From positions 124,001 to 188,000 of the forward strand of contig NZ_CABVPX010000007.1 of assembly GCF_902499125.1 (NCBI RefSeq): a stretch of 64,000 nt of DNA. The letters run 5' to 3'. This DNA is from Burkholderia arboris (lineage in GTDB: Bacteria; Pseudomonadota; Gammaproteobacteria; Burkholderiales; Burkholderiaceae). Both the position numbers and the translations under genes were made by a program. Below are positions 19,621 through 28,515 of the stretch, in pieces. The first letter of the stretch is position 1. Each line of letters begins with the position of its first letter. The notes under the pieces were generated by a model, which was given only the letters and a program-made list of their open reading frames with translations, did not search any database and was not told the origin of the DNA.

Positions 19621-21077
19621 CGCGCCGGGAAATCGCAGGCACGGGACGGAAGTTCGGCGTGGTCGGCGGCCTCGGGCCGTTGGGAAGCGCCGACGTGTTC
19701 TTCAAGCTGGTGAGGGCGACACCTGCGTCGTCCGACGAGGATCATGTCGATCTGATCTTCGAGCAGCACCCGTTCAGGGGTTCGGGTTCGGGCAGCGCGG
19801 CGACGACGGCGCGCAAGCTGTACGTGTTCGACATGATCCGCGCGTTCGAGAAACGCGGCGTGACGACCGTGGTGTTGCCGTGCTTCCTGAGCCACACCTT
19901 CATCGACGAACTGAAGGCCAATACGCGCCTGCCGATCGTGGATATCGTCGAAGCCGTTCGCAGCCACGTGCAGCGCACGTATCCCGGCACCACCCGTATC
20001 GGCGTGCTGGCTTCGGACTATGTGCGGGCCGACGGGCTGTTCGACCGGTATTTCCCGTCGCCGCAGTTCGAGATCGTTTATCCGCGGCCGCGCGGCGATG
20101 TCGACCCCGTTACCGAGGCGATCTACGGGCCGGACGGCATCAAGCGCGGCCATCTTCGCGGCCGGCCGGTCGAACTGCTGCGCGACGCCTGCGAGGATCT
20201 GGCAGACCAGGGCGCGCAGGTCATCGTTCCGGGGCTGACGGAGATCGCGCTCGTCGCGGACGAAATCGGGCCACGGCGGATACCGCTGATCGATTCGAAT
20301 CTCGCGTATGCGCAGTACGCGGTTTCGGCACGATGCGTTGCCCGCGCGCCGGTGTTCAAGATCGGGGTCGTCGGTGGCGTCGGGCCGGCCGCGACAGTGG
20401 ACTTCCTGGACAAGATCGTCCGGAACACACCGGCTTCGCGCGATCAGGAGCATATCAAGCTGCTGGTCGAACAGAATCCGCAAATTCCGGATCGGACGGC
20501 GAACCTCGTCGGTGGCGGTACGGACCCCACGATCTCGCTGTATGCGACGTGCAGGAGGCTCGAGGAAGGGGAGGCGGATGTCATCGCGATTCCGTGCAAT
20601 ACCGCGCACGCGTTTGTCGAGCGGGTTCAACCGCACCTCGGCATTCCGATCGTGAACATGCTGACCGTCACGGCCGCCCATCTGCGCGACGCGTATCCGG
20701 GGCTGTGCGAAGTCGGCGTGCTGGCAACGTCGGGCACGATCGAAAGCGGCGTGTATGAAAAGGCGCTCGAATCGTACGGATTCCGACAGGTCAGGCCGGA
20801 ACCGGCGCTGCAGGCGCGCGTCATGCAGGCGATCTACGGAGAGCGTGGCGTCAAGGCCGGCTTTACGACCGGCCAGTGCAAAGCGGATATCGGCGCCGCC
20901 GTCGAGGCACTGATTGCCGACGGCGTCGAAGTGATCGTTCTCGGCTGCACCGAGCTTCCGATCCTGCTGCCGGGCCGCGAATACGTCGCGCCGAACGGTG
21001 CGCGTGCGACGCTGGTCGATCCGACCGACGTGCTCGCTCGCCAATGCGTTGCGTACGCGACGGCTGCCGGGGCTTGA
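19617..21077 (+). CDS. Tandem two-domain aspartate/glutamate racemase-family protein
   Basis: The start overlaps the symporter stop. The 486-residue protein holds two complete racemase-family units of ~240 residues, twice the usual size. The C-terminal unit has both catalytic cysteines: Cys327 (IPCNTAHAF) and Cys444 (VLGCTELP). The N-terminal unit keeps Cys89 (LPCFLSH), but Leu207 replaces the second cysteine (VPGLTE). The N-half therefore cannot use the standard two-cysteine mechanism and may be structural, regulatory or differently active. The C-half probably interconverts L- and D-aspartate or glutamate, matching the coupled symporter. The substrate is inferred. Confidence 0.88.
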   Translation: MTRREIAGTGRKFGVVGGLGPLGSADVFFKLVRATPASSDEDHVDLIFEQHPFRGSGSGSAATTARKLYVFDMIRAFEKRGVTTVVLPCFLSHTFIDELKANTRLPIVDIVEAVRSHVQRTYPGTTRIGVLASDYVRADGLFDRYFPSPQFEIVYPRPRGDVDPVTEAIYGPDGIKRGHLRGRPVELLRDACEDLADQGAQVIVPGLTEIALVADEIGPRRIPLIDSNLAYAQYAVSARCVARAPVFKIGVVGGVGPAATVDFLDKIVRNTPASRDQEHIKLLVEQNPQIPDRTANLVGGGTDPTISLYATCRRLEEGEADVIAIPCNTAHAFVERVQPHLGIPIVNMLTVTAAHLRDAYPGLCEVGVLATSGTIESGVYEKALESYGFRQVRPEPALQARVMQAIYGERGVKAGFTTGQCKADIGAAVEALIADGVEVIVLGCTELPILLPGREYVAPNGARATLVDPTDVLARQCVAYATAAGA

Positions 21078-21260
21078 GCGGCCCCGCCGGCCGTGCCGCC
21101 TTCGACGCTGCGGCCGGCGCATGCCCGATGTGTCGCGCCGTTCGAGCGGCGCAGGCGTCGATCGGCCGCGGCCGGCCTTGTTCGATTGCGCGGCGACCGC
21201 GCGCGTGATGAAGCAGTGTCCGGAGGCGGGCAAGCAAGGCCCCCGGCAGCGGGCGCCATG

Positions 21261-21449
21261 TCAGTGTCTCAGCACGCAAACGGCCACGATTTCGTACCCG
21301 GGGTCGGCATGCACGTGCGCCGCCTTTTCCGCTTCCTCATACGAACGAAACGACGTGGCATCTTCAACCGCCGGTGCCATGCCGATATCGCCATCTTCGG
21401 CGGTGCAGAGGAACTGCTCGCCGGTCTTCACGACGTAGACGGACAACAT
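21261..21449 (-). CDS. Small conserved-looking hypothetical protein (62 residues)
   Basis: ATG 21449 is preceded by a strong GGAGGG site 5 bases upstream, which decides this start over an ATG four codons earlier. The protein (MLSVYVVKTGEQFLCTAEDG, then SYEEAEKAAHVHADPGYEIV) is compact and soluble, with no signal or membrane segment. Codon usage fits the genome. I do not recognise the family. It is convergent with the racemase gene and stands alone. Confidence 0.7.
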   Translation of the reverse strand: MLSVYVVKTGEQFLCTAEDGDIGMAPAVEDATSFRSYEEAEKAAHVHADPGYEIVAVCVLRH

Positions 21450-21613
21450 GATTCCCTCCATCGTTTGCAGGGGGGAATTCCAGTCTAGCAGGCCGGAAAG
21501 GGAGCGCGGGCGGTTCGCAACGACCTTTTCCGCGAGGTCGTTGCCGGACGGTTCGCCGCGTCGCCTGTCGGCCCGGCGCGCGACAGGAGTGGAAAGCCGT
21601 GCACAATACGCGC

Positions 21614-21829
21614 ATGCAGACCCCAGACCTCGAACACCTCGTCACCGTCACGATGCCCTTTGGCAAGTACAAGGGCCGGCTCATTGCCGACCTGCCCGGG
21701 CCTTACCTCAACTGGCTTGCCCGCGAGGGGTTTCCGCGCGGCGAAATCGGCCGGCAGCTTGCGCTGATGCACGAAATCGATCACAACGGCCTGAGGGACT
21801 TGCTGGAGCCGTTGCGCAAATGCGGATAG
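21614..21829 (+). CDS. DUF3820-family small protein
   Basis: The 71-residue protein starts at ATG 21614; an in-frame GTG five codons upstream is possible. The motif MPFGKYKGRLIADLPGPYL followed by WLAREGFPRGEIGRQL is typical of DUF3820, annotated in places as a putative quorum-sensing-regulated virulence factor. The biochemical role is unknown. It is a single gene, 97 bp before a membrane-protein gene. Confidence 0.8.
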   Translation: MQTPDLEHLVTVTMPFGKYKGRLIADLPGPYLNWLAREGFPRGEIGRQLALMHEIDHNGLRDLLEPLRKCG

Positions 21830-21925
21830 CGTCAATCAGGGGCGAATGGCCCAGCGTGCACCTACCACGTTGCCGTTGCTGACATAGAATGGAAAGAGTA
21901 GTTGACGGCAAAAAGGGGTGCCAAC

Positions 21926-22435
21926 ATGAGACGCCTTTATTTTCTCGTACCCGATACGCAGATGGCCAAGGCGATCGTCGATGACTTGCTGCGCGCGCGC
22001 ATCATCTGGCGACATATCCACGTCCTCGCCAATCACAGCGTCACACTCGATCAGTTGCCCGAAGCATCGTTGCTGCAAAGCAGCGATGTCGTGCACGCGC
22101 TGGAGCGCGGCGTCGCATTCGGCGGCGCAACGGGGGCGCTGATCGGCCTCGTCGCGCTGGTGTTTCCTCCTGCGGAGCTCGTGATCGCGGGCGGCGCCGT
22201 CGTCGCGTTGACGGTGATGGGGGCAGGCTTCGGCGCGTGGACGGCCGCGATGATCGGCATCGCCGAGCCGAATGCGCGACTCGAGCGATTTCGTGAAGCG
22301 ATCAAGGAAGGCCAGATCCTGATCATGGCCGACGTGCCGGGATTGCGAGAGCAGGAAATCGAGGAGATGGTCGCCCAGCATTTCCCGCGGGCGGACCTGG
22401 AGGGTGGCGAGCCTACGACGCCGATCTTCCCCTGA
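21926..22435 (+). CDS. DUF1269-like membrane protein
   Basis: ATG 21926 follows AAGGGG; an in-frame TTG at 21902 is less likely. The protein has 169 residues. A soluble N-terminal part (RRLYFLVPDTQMAKAIVDDL) precedes two adjacent Gly/Ala-rich hydrophobic stretches (about 75-125), and a soluble tail ends GGEPTTPIFP. This layout resembles DUF1269-type proteins of unknown function, in which a glycine-rich hairpin may sit in the inner membrane. No operon partner is obvious. Confidence 0.75.
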   Translation: MRRLYFLVPDTQMAKAIVDDLLRARIIWRHIHVLANHSVTLDQLPEASLLQSSDVVHALERGVAFGGATGALIGLVALVFPPAELVIAGGAVVALTVMGAGFGAWTAAMIGIAEPNARLERFREAIKEGQILIMADVPGLREQEIEEMVAQHFPRADLEGGEPTTPIFP

Positions 22436-22859
22436 CACGCGAATACCGGCAGGCACGGCGCCCGAGCGCGTCGACGCGTATTTCCTGACGCGTTGTCGCA
22501 TAGCCGTGGCCTGGGGCGACGGGCGCTTGCGTCTCGATGCAGCCGACTCGGGCGTTGCTGCGTTGCTGCGTTGCGCGCGCCGGGACCGGCGTGACGGGCC
22601 CCGCCCGTTACGGTGCATCAGCCTCGTTCCCGCCCGGTGAGCGAACGGAACGACACCGCGCGCCAATTGCCTGCGTGACACGCCGATGCCGAACGTGGTG
22701 CTGCGTGTCGTGGTGCCACGCACCGCGCAGGGTTGGCGACCCGTGCGTTCGCTCGCCTGTCTGCCCTGATGAACCGCGCAACGGACGTGCTTCCGGCCTG
22801 ACGCGCGTGGCGCCTTCTGAACTTGTGTGCTGAGGTGGAACCGTCAGCAAGGAGGTCGT
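22436..22859. other. Intergenic region without supported gene
   Basis: About 420 bases of high-GC sequence. Open frames here show no domain or sensible codon pattern. Its 3' end supplies the promoter and the strong AAGGAGGT ribosome site of the next gene. Confidence 0.5.
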
Positions 22860-23375
22860 ATGGAACTGCACATTCAATCACACCATTGGGAGCGGCGGAC
22901 GCCCGACTGGCTCTGCGCTGCCGTGGCCGGTCTTGCGGGCGGCGCGCTGGTGATCGCGCTGGAATTCTTCTGGTCGACCCTGGTGATCGGTGAAAGCCCG
23001 TGGCAACCGACCCACAAGATCGCGGCGATGGTGATGGGTCGCAGCGCGCTCGGTCAGCTGTCGCAATTCAGCCTCGAAATCGTCGCGATGGCGCTGCTGC
23101 TGCACTACGTGCTCGGCGCGATCATGGGGATGATCCTCGCCGCAATCATGGCGCCGTTTCGCTTCGATTCGAGCGTGGGCATGGAGGCGGTCATCGGGCT
23201 TGCGTTCGGGATCGTCGCGTATGGCTGGAACTTCTATGTGATGACGGCCGTGTTCCCTTGGTTCATCTCGGAACGAGGTTCCGGACCCTTGCTGGCCAAC
23301 CTGTTGTTCGGCGTGGTGGCCGCGGTTACGTACGGCATGCTGGAACGGCGACGCACGCAGCACGCCGCGGACTGA
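22860..23375 (+). CDS. Multi-pass membrane protein of unknown function preceding the oxidase operon
   Basis: ATG 22860 sits 4 bases after a near-perfect AAGGAGGT. The 171-residue protein has four hydrophobic segments (about 18-40, 70-95, 105-130 and 140-160), with a short cytosolic tail ERRRTQHAAD. I do not recognise the family. It is 336 bp upstream of the cytochrome oxidase subunit II gene on the same strand, so an accessory role for the oxidase is possible but not shown. Confidence 0.8.
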   Translation: MELHIQSHHWERRTPDWLCAAVAGLAGGALVIALEFFWSTLVIGESPWQPTHKIAAMVMGRSALGQLSQFSLEIVAMALLLHYVLGAIMGMILAAIMAPFRFDSSVGMEAVIGLAFGIVAYGWNFYVMTAVFPWFISERGSGPLLANLLFGVVAAVTYGMLERRRTQHAAD

Positions 23376-23711
23376 CGCGGCGCGTTTTTCCCGATGCGCC
23401 GGCCCTGATCAGCCGGCGCTCGTCCGGCGATGGCCGCGTCGGCAACCCGTGCCGGAGGCGGCCGTGTCGCACGGCGTCGCCGCACGCGACGCAACCATTC
23501 GACGTCGTCTTGCGAGCGGTTCGTATGGCGGCGCGCGTCGCTCATGCGCTGTCTTGAACGATGCCGGGGAGCGAACTACCTTTTCTTTAGGGCCGCTAAC
23601 AACGCCAGGCGAATCGGTCCTGGCGGACTGCCGGCGAAAACAAGACGAAGAACGGCGGGGCGGCACGACGACGCTGGCGCACGTGTTTGCGGCTCCGGCG
23701 AGTGACATGCA
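23376..23711. other. Leader/promoter region of the caa3 oxidase operon
   Basis: About 335 bases. A plus-strand open frame runs through to the oxidase GTG, but it has no recognised domain and I do not call it. A promoter is expected here because the following five genes are tightly packed. Confidence 0.4.
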
Positions 23712-24872
23712 GTGAGGCGGCCTGTGGCGCTTGCGATTGCCCTGATTCTGATCGTCATGCTGGCGGTGGGGTTTCACTTTGCCAGCCCCTGGTGGATCAC
23801 GCCGATTGCGTCGAACTGGGTGCGCATGGACGACATGCTGACGATCACGCTCGTCATTACCGGCGTGTTTTTCATCGCCATCAACCTGTTCATCGCGATC
23901 GCACTGGTGCGCTACCGCCATCGCAGCGGGCATCGCGCCGCCTACGAGCCGCACAACAGGCGGCTCGAATGGTGGCTGATCGGCCTGACCGCCGCCGGCG
24001 TGGCGGCGTTGCTGGCGCCGGGGCTGTTCGTCTACGCGGACTACATCCGGCCGCCGCGCAACGTGCTGCAGATGGAAGTGCTCGGCCAGCAATGGCAATG
24101 GCGCTTCCGCTTCGCCGGCCCCGGCGGCAAGCTGGGCACGACGGACGTGCGCTACATCAGCAACGACAATCCGTTCGGGCTGAACCCGGCCGACCCGAAC
24201 GGCCGCGACAACTACCTGGTCGAGACGCCCGAGGTGCACCTGCCGCTCAACCGGCCGATCCAGGTCCTGACTCGGTCGCGCGACGTGCTGCACGACTTCT
24301 ACGTCCCGCCGTTCCGGGCGCGTATGAACATGGTGCCCGGCATGGTGACCACCTTCTGGTTCACGCCGACCAAGGCAGGGCGCTACGACATCCTGTGCGC
24401 GCAGCTCTGCGGCATCGGGCATTCGAGCATGCGAGGCGTGGTGGTGGTGGAAGACGAAGCATCGTTCGCGCGCTGGCTGGCGCAGCAGACCACGTTCGCG
24501 CAACGTCAGCAGGCCAGGGTGCAGGCAGCGCCCGCCGCTGCCGGCGGCAGCGCGCAGGCACTTGCCGACCTGGGCAAGACGCTCGCGGCGGCCAAGGGCT
24601 GCGTCGCCTGCCATACCGTCGACGGCAGTCCGCGCGTGGGCCCGACCTGGAAGGGCCTGTACGGCAAGACCGAAACGATGGCCGACGGCAGCACCGCGAA
24701 GGTGGACGAAGCCTATCTGCGGGCGTTCATCCGCGACCCGACGGCACGCGTCGTGAAAGGCTTCTCGCCGATCATGCCGCACTTCGACCTGAGCGACCAG
24801 GAACTGACTGCGCTGGTGGCCTACATCAAGGCACAAGGCGGGCCGCCTGCCAGCGCCGCGGCGCAGCCCTGA
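23712..24872 (+). CDS. coxB: Cytochrome c oxidase subunit II fused to cytochrome c (caa3 type)
   Basis: The start is GTG 23712; an in-frame stop nine bases upstream leaves no earlier choice. The 386-residue protein has an N-terminal signal/membrane segment, a second membrane segment (about 40-65) and a third helix near 90-112. A cupredoxin domain follows with the complete CuA site CAQLCGIGHSSM. The C-terminal cytochrome c domain has CVACH and a downstream Met (PIMPHF). It takes electrons from a soluble cytochrome c and passes them via CuA to subunit I. The cytochrome fusion defines the caa3 subtype. It heads an operon with subunits I, III (twice) and IV. Confidence 0.96.
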   Translation: MRRPVALAIALILIVMLAVGFHFASPWWITPIASNWVRMDDMLTITLVITGVFFIAINLFIAIALVRYRHRSGHRAAYEPHNRRLEWWLIGLTAAGVAALLAPGLFVYADYIRPPRNVLQMEVLGQQWQWRFRFAGPGGKLGTTDVRYISNDNPFGLNPADPNGRDNYLVETPEVHLPLNRPIQVLTRSRDVLHDFYVPPFRARMNMVPGMVTTFWFTPTKAGRYDILCAQLCGIGHSSMRGVVVVEDEASFARWLAQQTTFAQRQQARVQAAPAAAGGSAQALADLGKTLAAAKGCVACHTVDGSPRVGPTWKGLYGKTETMADGSTAKVDEAYLRAFIRDPTARVVKGFSPIMPHFDLSDQELTALVAYIKAQGGPPASAAAQP

Positions 24873-24885
24873 CGGAGTAGATGTC

Positions 24886-26649
24886 ATGCCCTACGCGCAG
24901 AACGACCACGCCCCGCACAGCTTCTGGACCCGCTATGTGTGGAGCCAGGACCACAAGGTGATCGCGGTGCAGTATGCACTGACGGCCATCGCCATCGGCC
25001 TGGTCGGCCTCGTGTTGTCGGACCTGATGCGGTTGCAGCTCGGGTTCCCGGGCAAGTTCGCCTTCATCGACGCCAACCACTACTACCAGTTCGTCACCAT
25101 GCACGGGATGATCATGGTGATCTACCTGCTGACGGCGCTGTTTCTGGGCGGCTTCGGCAACTACCTGATCCCGCTGATGCTCGGCGCGCGCGACATGGTG
25201 TTCCCGTTTCTCAACATGTTGAGCTACTGGGTCTATCTGGTGGCGGTGCTGGTGCTGCTGGCGAGCTTCTTCGTGCCGGGCGGGCCGACCGGCGCGGGCT
25301 GGACGCTGTATCCGCCGCAGGCGATCCTGCCGGGCACGCCGGGCGTGGAGTGGGGCATCGTGCTGATGCTCGTGTCGCTGGCGATCTTCATCGTCGCGGC
25401 GACCATGGGCGGCCTCAATTACGTGACCACCACGCTGCAGGCGCGCACGCGCGGCATGACGCTGATGCGCATGCCGCTCACGGTATGGGGCATCTTCATC
25501 GCGACCATCATGGCGCTGCTGGCGTTTCCGGCGCTGTTCGTGTCGGCGGTGATGATGCTGCTCGACCGGACGCTCGGCACCAGCTTCTTCATACCGGCCG
25601 TGGTGTCGATGGGGCAGACGCTCAGGCACGCCGGCGGCAGCCCGCTGCTGTTCCAGCACCTGTTCTGGTTCTTCGGGCATCCGGAGGTCTACATCGTCGC
25701 GCTGCCGGCCTTCGGCATCGCGTCGGACCTGATCAGCACGCACGCGCGCAAGAGCATCTTCGGTTACAGGATGATGGTGTGGGCGATCGTGATCATCGGC
25801 GCGTTGAGCTTCGTGGTCTGGGCGCACCACATGTTCATCGCCGGCATGAATCCGTATTTCGGCTTCTTCTTCGCGACCACGACACTGATCATCGCCGTCC
25901 CGACCGCGCTCAAGGTCTACAACTGGGTGCTGACGCTGTGGCGCGGCGATATCCACCTGACCGTGCCGATGCTGTTCGCGATCGGCTTCATCAGCACGTT
26001 CGTGCTGGGCGGGCTGACGGGGCTCTACCTCGGCAACGTGAGCGTGGACATTCCGCTGTCGAACACGTATTTCGTGGTCGCGCACTTCCATATGGTGATG
26101 GCCGTGTCGCCGATCCTGGTGGTGTTCGGCGGTCTCTACCACTGGTACCCGAAGGTGACGGGCCGCATGCTCGACGACACGCTCGGGCGCGCGCACTTCT
26201 GGATCACCTTCGTCGGGACCTATGCGATCTACTTCCCGATGCATTATCTCGGCATCCTGGGCATGCCGCGACGGTATTACGCATATCAGGGCTACAGCTT
26301 CATTCCGCATTCGGCACAGACGCTCAACACCTTCATCACCGTCGTTGCGCTGATCGTCGCGGCGGCACAGTTGCTGTTCCTGTTCAACCTGGCGTGGAGC
26401 CTCGTGCGCGGCAAGCGCGCCGACGGCAATCCGTGGCGGGCCACCACGCTGGAGTGGCAGACGCCGCAAACACCGCCCGCGCACGGTAACTGGGGTGCCG
26501 CGCTGCCCGTGGTTTACCGCTGGGCATACGAATACAGCCCGCCGGGGCAGGCGGAAGACTTCGTCCCGCAAAACCGGCCGCCCGCGGCGTCGCCCGAACC
26601 GGCGCATCCGGCGCATCCGACGCTTCAACCCGGCGAGGCCCGCGAATGA
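24886..26649 (+). CDS. coxA: Cytochrome c oxidase subunit I
   Basis: ATG 24886 follows GGAG. The 587-residue protein has 12 predicted membrane helices and the full catalytic set: heme a ligand in MHGMIM, the CuB His-Tyr pair in WFFGHPEVYI, the HH pair (VWAHHMF), and the heme a/a3 histidines in VVAHFHMVM. Glu in GHPEVY and Asp in GARDM mark an A1-type D-channel, and Lys in PTALKVYNW marks the K-channel. It reduces O2 and pumps protons in the inner membrane. The Pro-rich C-terminal tail is an extension. Its stop overlaps the next start. Confidence 0.97.
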   Translation: MPYAQNDHAPHSFWTRYVWSQDHKVIAVQYALTAIAIGLVGLVLSDLMRLQLGFPGKFAFIDANHYYQFVTMHGMIMVIYLLTALFLGGFGNYLIPLMLGARDMVFPFLNMLSYWVYLVAVLVLLASFFVPGGPTGAGWTLYPPQAILPGTPGVEWGIVLMLVSLAIFIVAATMGGLNYVTTTLQARTRGMTLMRMPLTVWGIFIATIMALLAFPALFVSAVMMLLDRTLGTSFFIPAVVSMGQTLRHAGGSPLLFQHLFWFFGHPEVYIVALPAFGIASDLISTHARKSIFGYRMMVWAIVIIGALSFVVWAHHMFIAGMNPYFGFFFATTTLIIAVPTALKVYNWVLTLWRGDIHLTVPMLFAIGFISTFVLGGLTGLYLGNVSVDIPLSNTYFVVAHFHMVMAVSPILVVFGGLYHWYPKVTGRMLDDTLGRAHFWITFVGTYAIYFPMHYLGILGMPRRYYAYQGYSFIPHSAQTLNTFITVVALIVAAAQLLFLFNLAWSLVRGKRADGNPWRATTLEWQTPQTPPAHGNWGAALPVVYRWAYEYSPPGQAEDFVPQNRPPAASPEPAHPAHPTLQPGEARE

Positions 26650-27257
26650 CCACGCTGCCGCGCCCCATCGTTCCCGATGCGCGACCCGGCCTGCCGGATG
26701 CGGGCCGCGTCGGCCTGATGGTCTTCATGGCGGTCGCCACGACGTTGTTTTCGCTGCTGCTGCTCGCCTATGCAATGCGCATGCGCGAACCCGACTGGCA
26801 GCCGGTTCCGCATCCGGCGCTGCTCGGGTGGAACACCGTTGCGCTGGCGCTGGCCAGCCTCGCCATGCAGCGTGCGCGGCAACTCACCCTGCATCGCACG
26901 GCATGGCTGGTGTGCGGCGGCGTGCTGGCGGCCGTATTCGTGGCCGGGCAACTGACCGCCTGGCGCCTGCTGTCGGCGGCCGGGCAGACCGTCGTCGTCA
27001 ATCCGTCCGACAGCTTCCTGTACCTGCTGACGGGGCTGCACGGGCTGCATGTGCTGGGCGGGCTGGCGGCCTGGGCCGTGACGCTTTCGACGCTCCGGCG
27101 CGCGGACCCGTTCCAGGCCCGGCGCGCCGTCGCGCTGTGCGCCCTTTACTGGCATTTCCTGCTCGCCGTCTGGCTCGTGCTGCTGGCGGCGATGTGGTGG
27201 CTCACCCCCGGGATCGTTGCCGCCATCTGCGGGCCGCTGTATGGAGCCGCGCCGTGA
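26646..27257 (+). CDS. Cytochrome c oxidase subunit III, first copy
   Basis: The start overlaps the subunit I stop (ATGA). The protein has 203 residues and five or six membrane helices, with the subunit III hallmarks GLHGLHVLGG and LYWHFLLAVWLVLL. Subunit III stabilises the oxidase and its proton-uptake path. A second, different subunit III gene follows immediately, and this one is the more divergent. Its stop overlaps the next GTG start. Confidence 0.88.
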   Translation: MTTLPRPIVPDARPGLPDAGRVGLMVFMAVATTLFSLLLLAYAMRMREPDWQPVPHPALLGWNTVALALASLAMQRARQLTLHRTAWLVCGGVLAAVFVAGQLTAWRLLSAAGQTVVVNPSDSFLYLLTGLHGLHVLGGLAAWAVTLSTLRRADPFQARRAVALCALYWHFLLAVWLVLLAAMWWLTPGIVAAICGPLYGAAP

Positions 27258-27961
27258 CCTCGCCCTTGCTCCCCACCGAATCCGGGACTTCCCCGCCGGA
27301 CGATGCCGGGCCTGACGGCTGGCGCGGCATCGTCACGGACTGGTCGGCCGACCGCGAAGCCTTCAAGGTGCCGTGGGGCAAGGCGATGATGTGGATCTTC
27401 CTGCTGTCGGACACCTTCGTCTTCAGCAGCTTCCTGATCGGCTACATGACGGTGCGCATCTCGACCACGGCGCCGTGGCCCGACACGTCGAAGGTGTTCG
27501 GGCTCACGGTGGGGGGGCTGGATGTGCCGCTGCTGCTGATCGCCATCATGACGTTCATCCTGATCACCAGCAGCGGCACGATGGCGATGGCCGTCAACTT
27601 CGGCTACCGGCGCAATGCCAGGCGCGCCGGCGCGCTGTTGCTCGCGACCGCGCTGCTGGGCGCGGCCTTCGTGTCGATGCAGGCCCTCGAATGGACCAAG
27701 CTGATCGTCCACGAAGGGATCCGGCCGTGGGGCAACCCGCTGGGCGCGGCGCAGTTCGGCGCGTGCTTCTTCACGATTACCGGGTTCCACGGCTTTCACG
27801 TGACCTGCGGCGTGATCTACCTGCTGCTGGTCGCACGCAAGATCCTGCAGCCGGGGTTCAGCGAGCACGGCAACTTCCAGATCGTCGAGATCGCCGGCCT
27901 GTACTGGCACTTCGTCGACCTGGTGTGGGTGTTCATCTTCGCGCTGTTCTATTTGTGGTGA
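27254..27961 (+). CDS. Cytochrome c oxidase subunit III, second copy
   Basis: GTG 27254 overlaps the previous stop (GTGA) and gives 235 residues. The motifs FLLSDTFVFSSFLIGY, ITGFHGFHVTCGVIYLL and GLYWHFVDLVWVFIFALFYLW are classical subunit III. With the preceding gene, the operon encodes two subunit III proteins. They may be alternative or joint subunits; the sequence alone does not decide. Confidence 0.93.
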   Translation: MTSPLLPTESGTSPPDDAGPDGWRGIVTDWSADREAFKVPWGKAMMWIFLLSDTFVFSSFLIGYMTVRISTTAPWPDTSKVFGLTVGGLDVPLLLIAIMTFILITSSGTMAMAVNFGYRRNARRAGALLLATALLGAAFVSMQALEWTKLIVHEGIRPWGNPLGAAQFGACFFTITGFHGFHVTCGVIYLLLVARKILQPGFSEHGNFQIVEIAGLYWHFVDLVWVFIFALFYLW

Positions 27962-27969
27962 GGCAGGCC

Positions 27970-28311
27970 ATGGACCACTCCGATCCCGCCGATCGACCCG
28001 GCGCCGCGCACGGCCAGCAGCATCCGGTCGGCCTCTACGTGAAGATCTGGGGCCTGCTGTTCCTGCTGAGCACGATGTCGTACCTGGTCGATTACTTCCG
28101 CGTGCAGGGCCTGCTGCGCTGGGTGCTGATCGTCGTGCTCATGATCGCGAAGGCCGGGCTGATCGTGTCGATCTTCATGCACATGATGTGGGAGCGGCTG
28201 GCGCTGGTGTACGCGATCCTGATTCCGCCCCTGTGCCTGCTGGTGCTCATGGTGCTGATGGCGGCCGAAGCGCATCACACGTTCGGCATGCGGGCGCTCT
28301 TCTTCCGTTGA
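27970..28311 (+). CDS. Cytochrome c oxidase subunit IV (prokaryotic, CtaF/CyoD-like)
   Basis: ATG 27970 follows an AGG-containing site, eight bases after the subunit III stop. The 113-residue protein has three hydrophobic helices (about 25-42, 50-72 and 80-100) with the conserved LIVSIFMHMMWER segment of bacterial subunit IV. It is the last gene of the oxidase operon. No ctaG/cox11 or heme-O synthase gene is adjacent, so assembly factors must come from elsewhere. Confidence 0.88.
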   Translation: MDHSDPADRPGAAHGQQHPVGLYVKIWGLLFLLSTMSYLVDYFRVQGLLRWVLIVVLMIAKAGLIVSIFMHMMWERLALVYAILIPPLCLLVLMVLMAAEAHHTFGMRALFFR

Positions 28312-28372
28312 TTCCTTTGCCGGCGGCTTCCCGGCCGCCTGCCCATGACGTCCGCAGGGTCGTCATGGAAAA

Positions 28373-28388
28373 CTGTATGAATATACAG
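28373..28388 (+). promoter_or_regulatory. LexA/SOS box
   Basis: CTGTATGAATATACAG is a full CTGT-N8-ACAG LexA site with an AT-rich core. It lies 127 bp upstream of the double-length uvrA, in the only gap before it. The match and the DNA-repair target make SOS control very likely. Confidence 0.9.
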
Positions 28389-28515
28389 TATAGTACCCGT
28401 CGAACTCGAGCCGCACAGGTGCAACCCTTGCGGCACGTGCGCCGCGCCTGCGGGTATCCGCCGCAGCGTTCCGGCACCGTGAATTCCGGCTAACTCATTC
28501 AGACGGGCAGGCAAA

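Noticed and set aside
23449-23715. Plus-strand open frame running into the oxidase start
   Set aside because: No ribosome site or domain; it probably only spans the leader of the oxidase operon, although its overlap with GTG 23712 is neat.
28323-28341. GC-rich inverted repeat after the oxidase operon as a terminator
   Set aside because: The stem is only six base pairs and no T-run follows; too weak to annotate.
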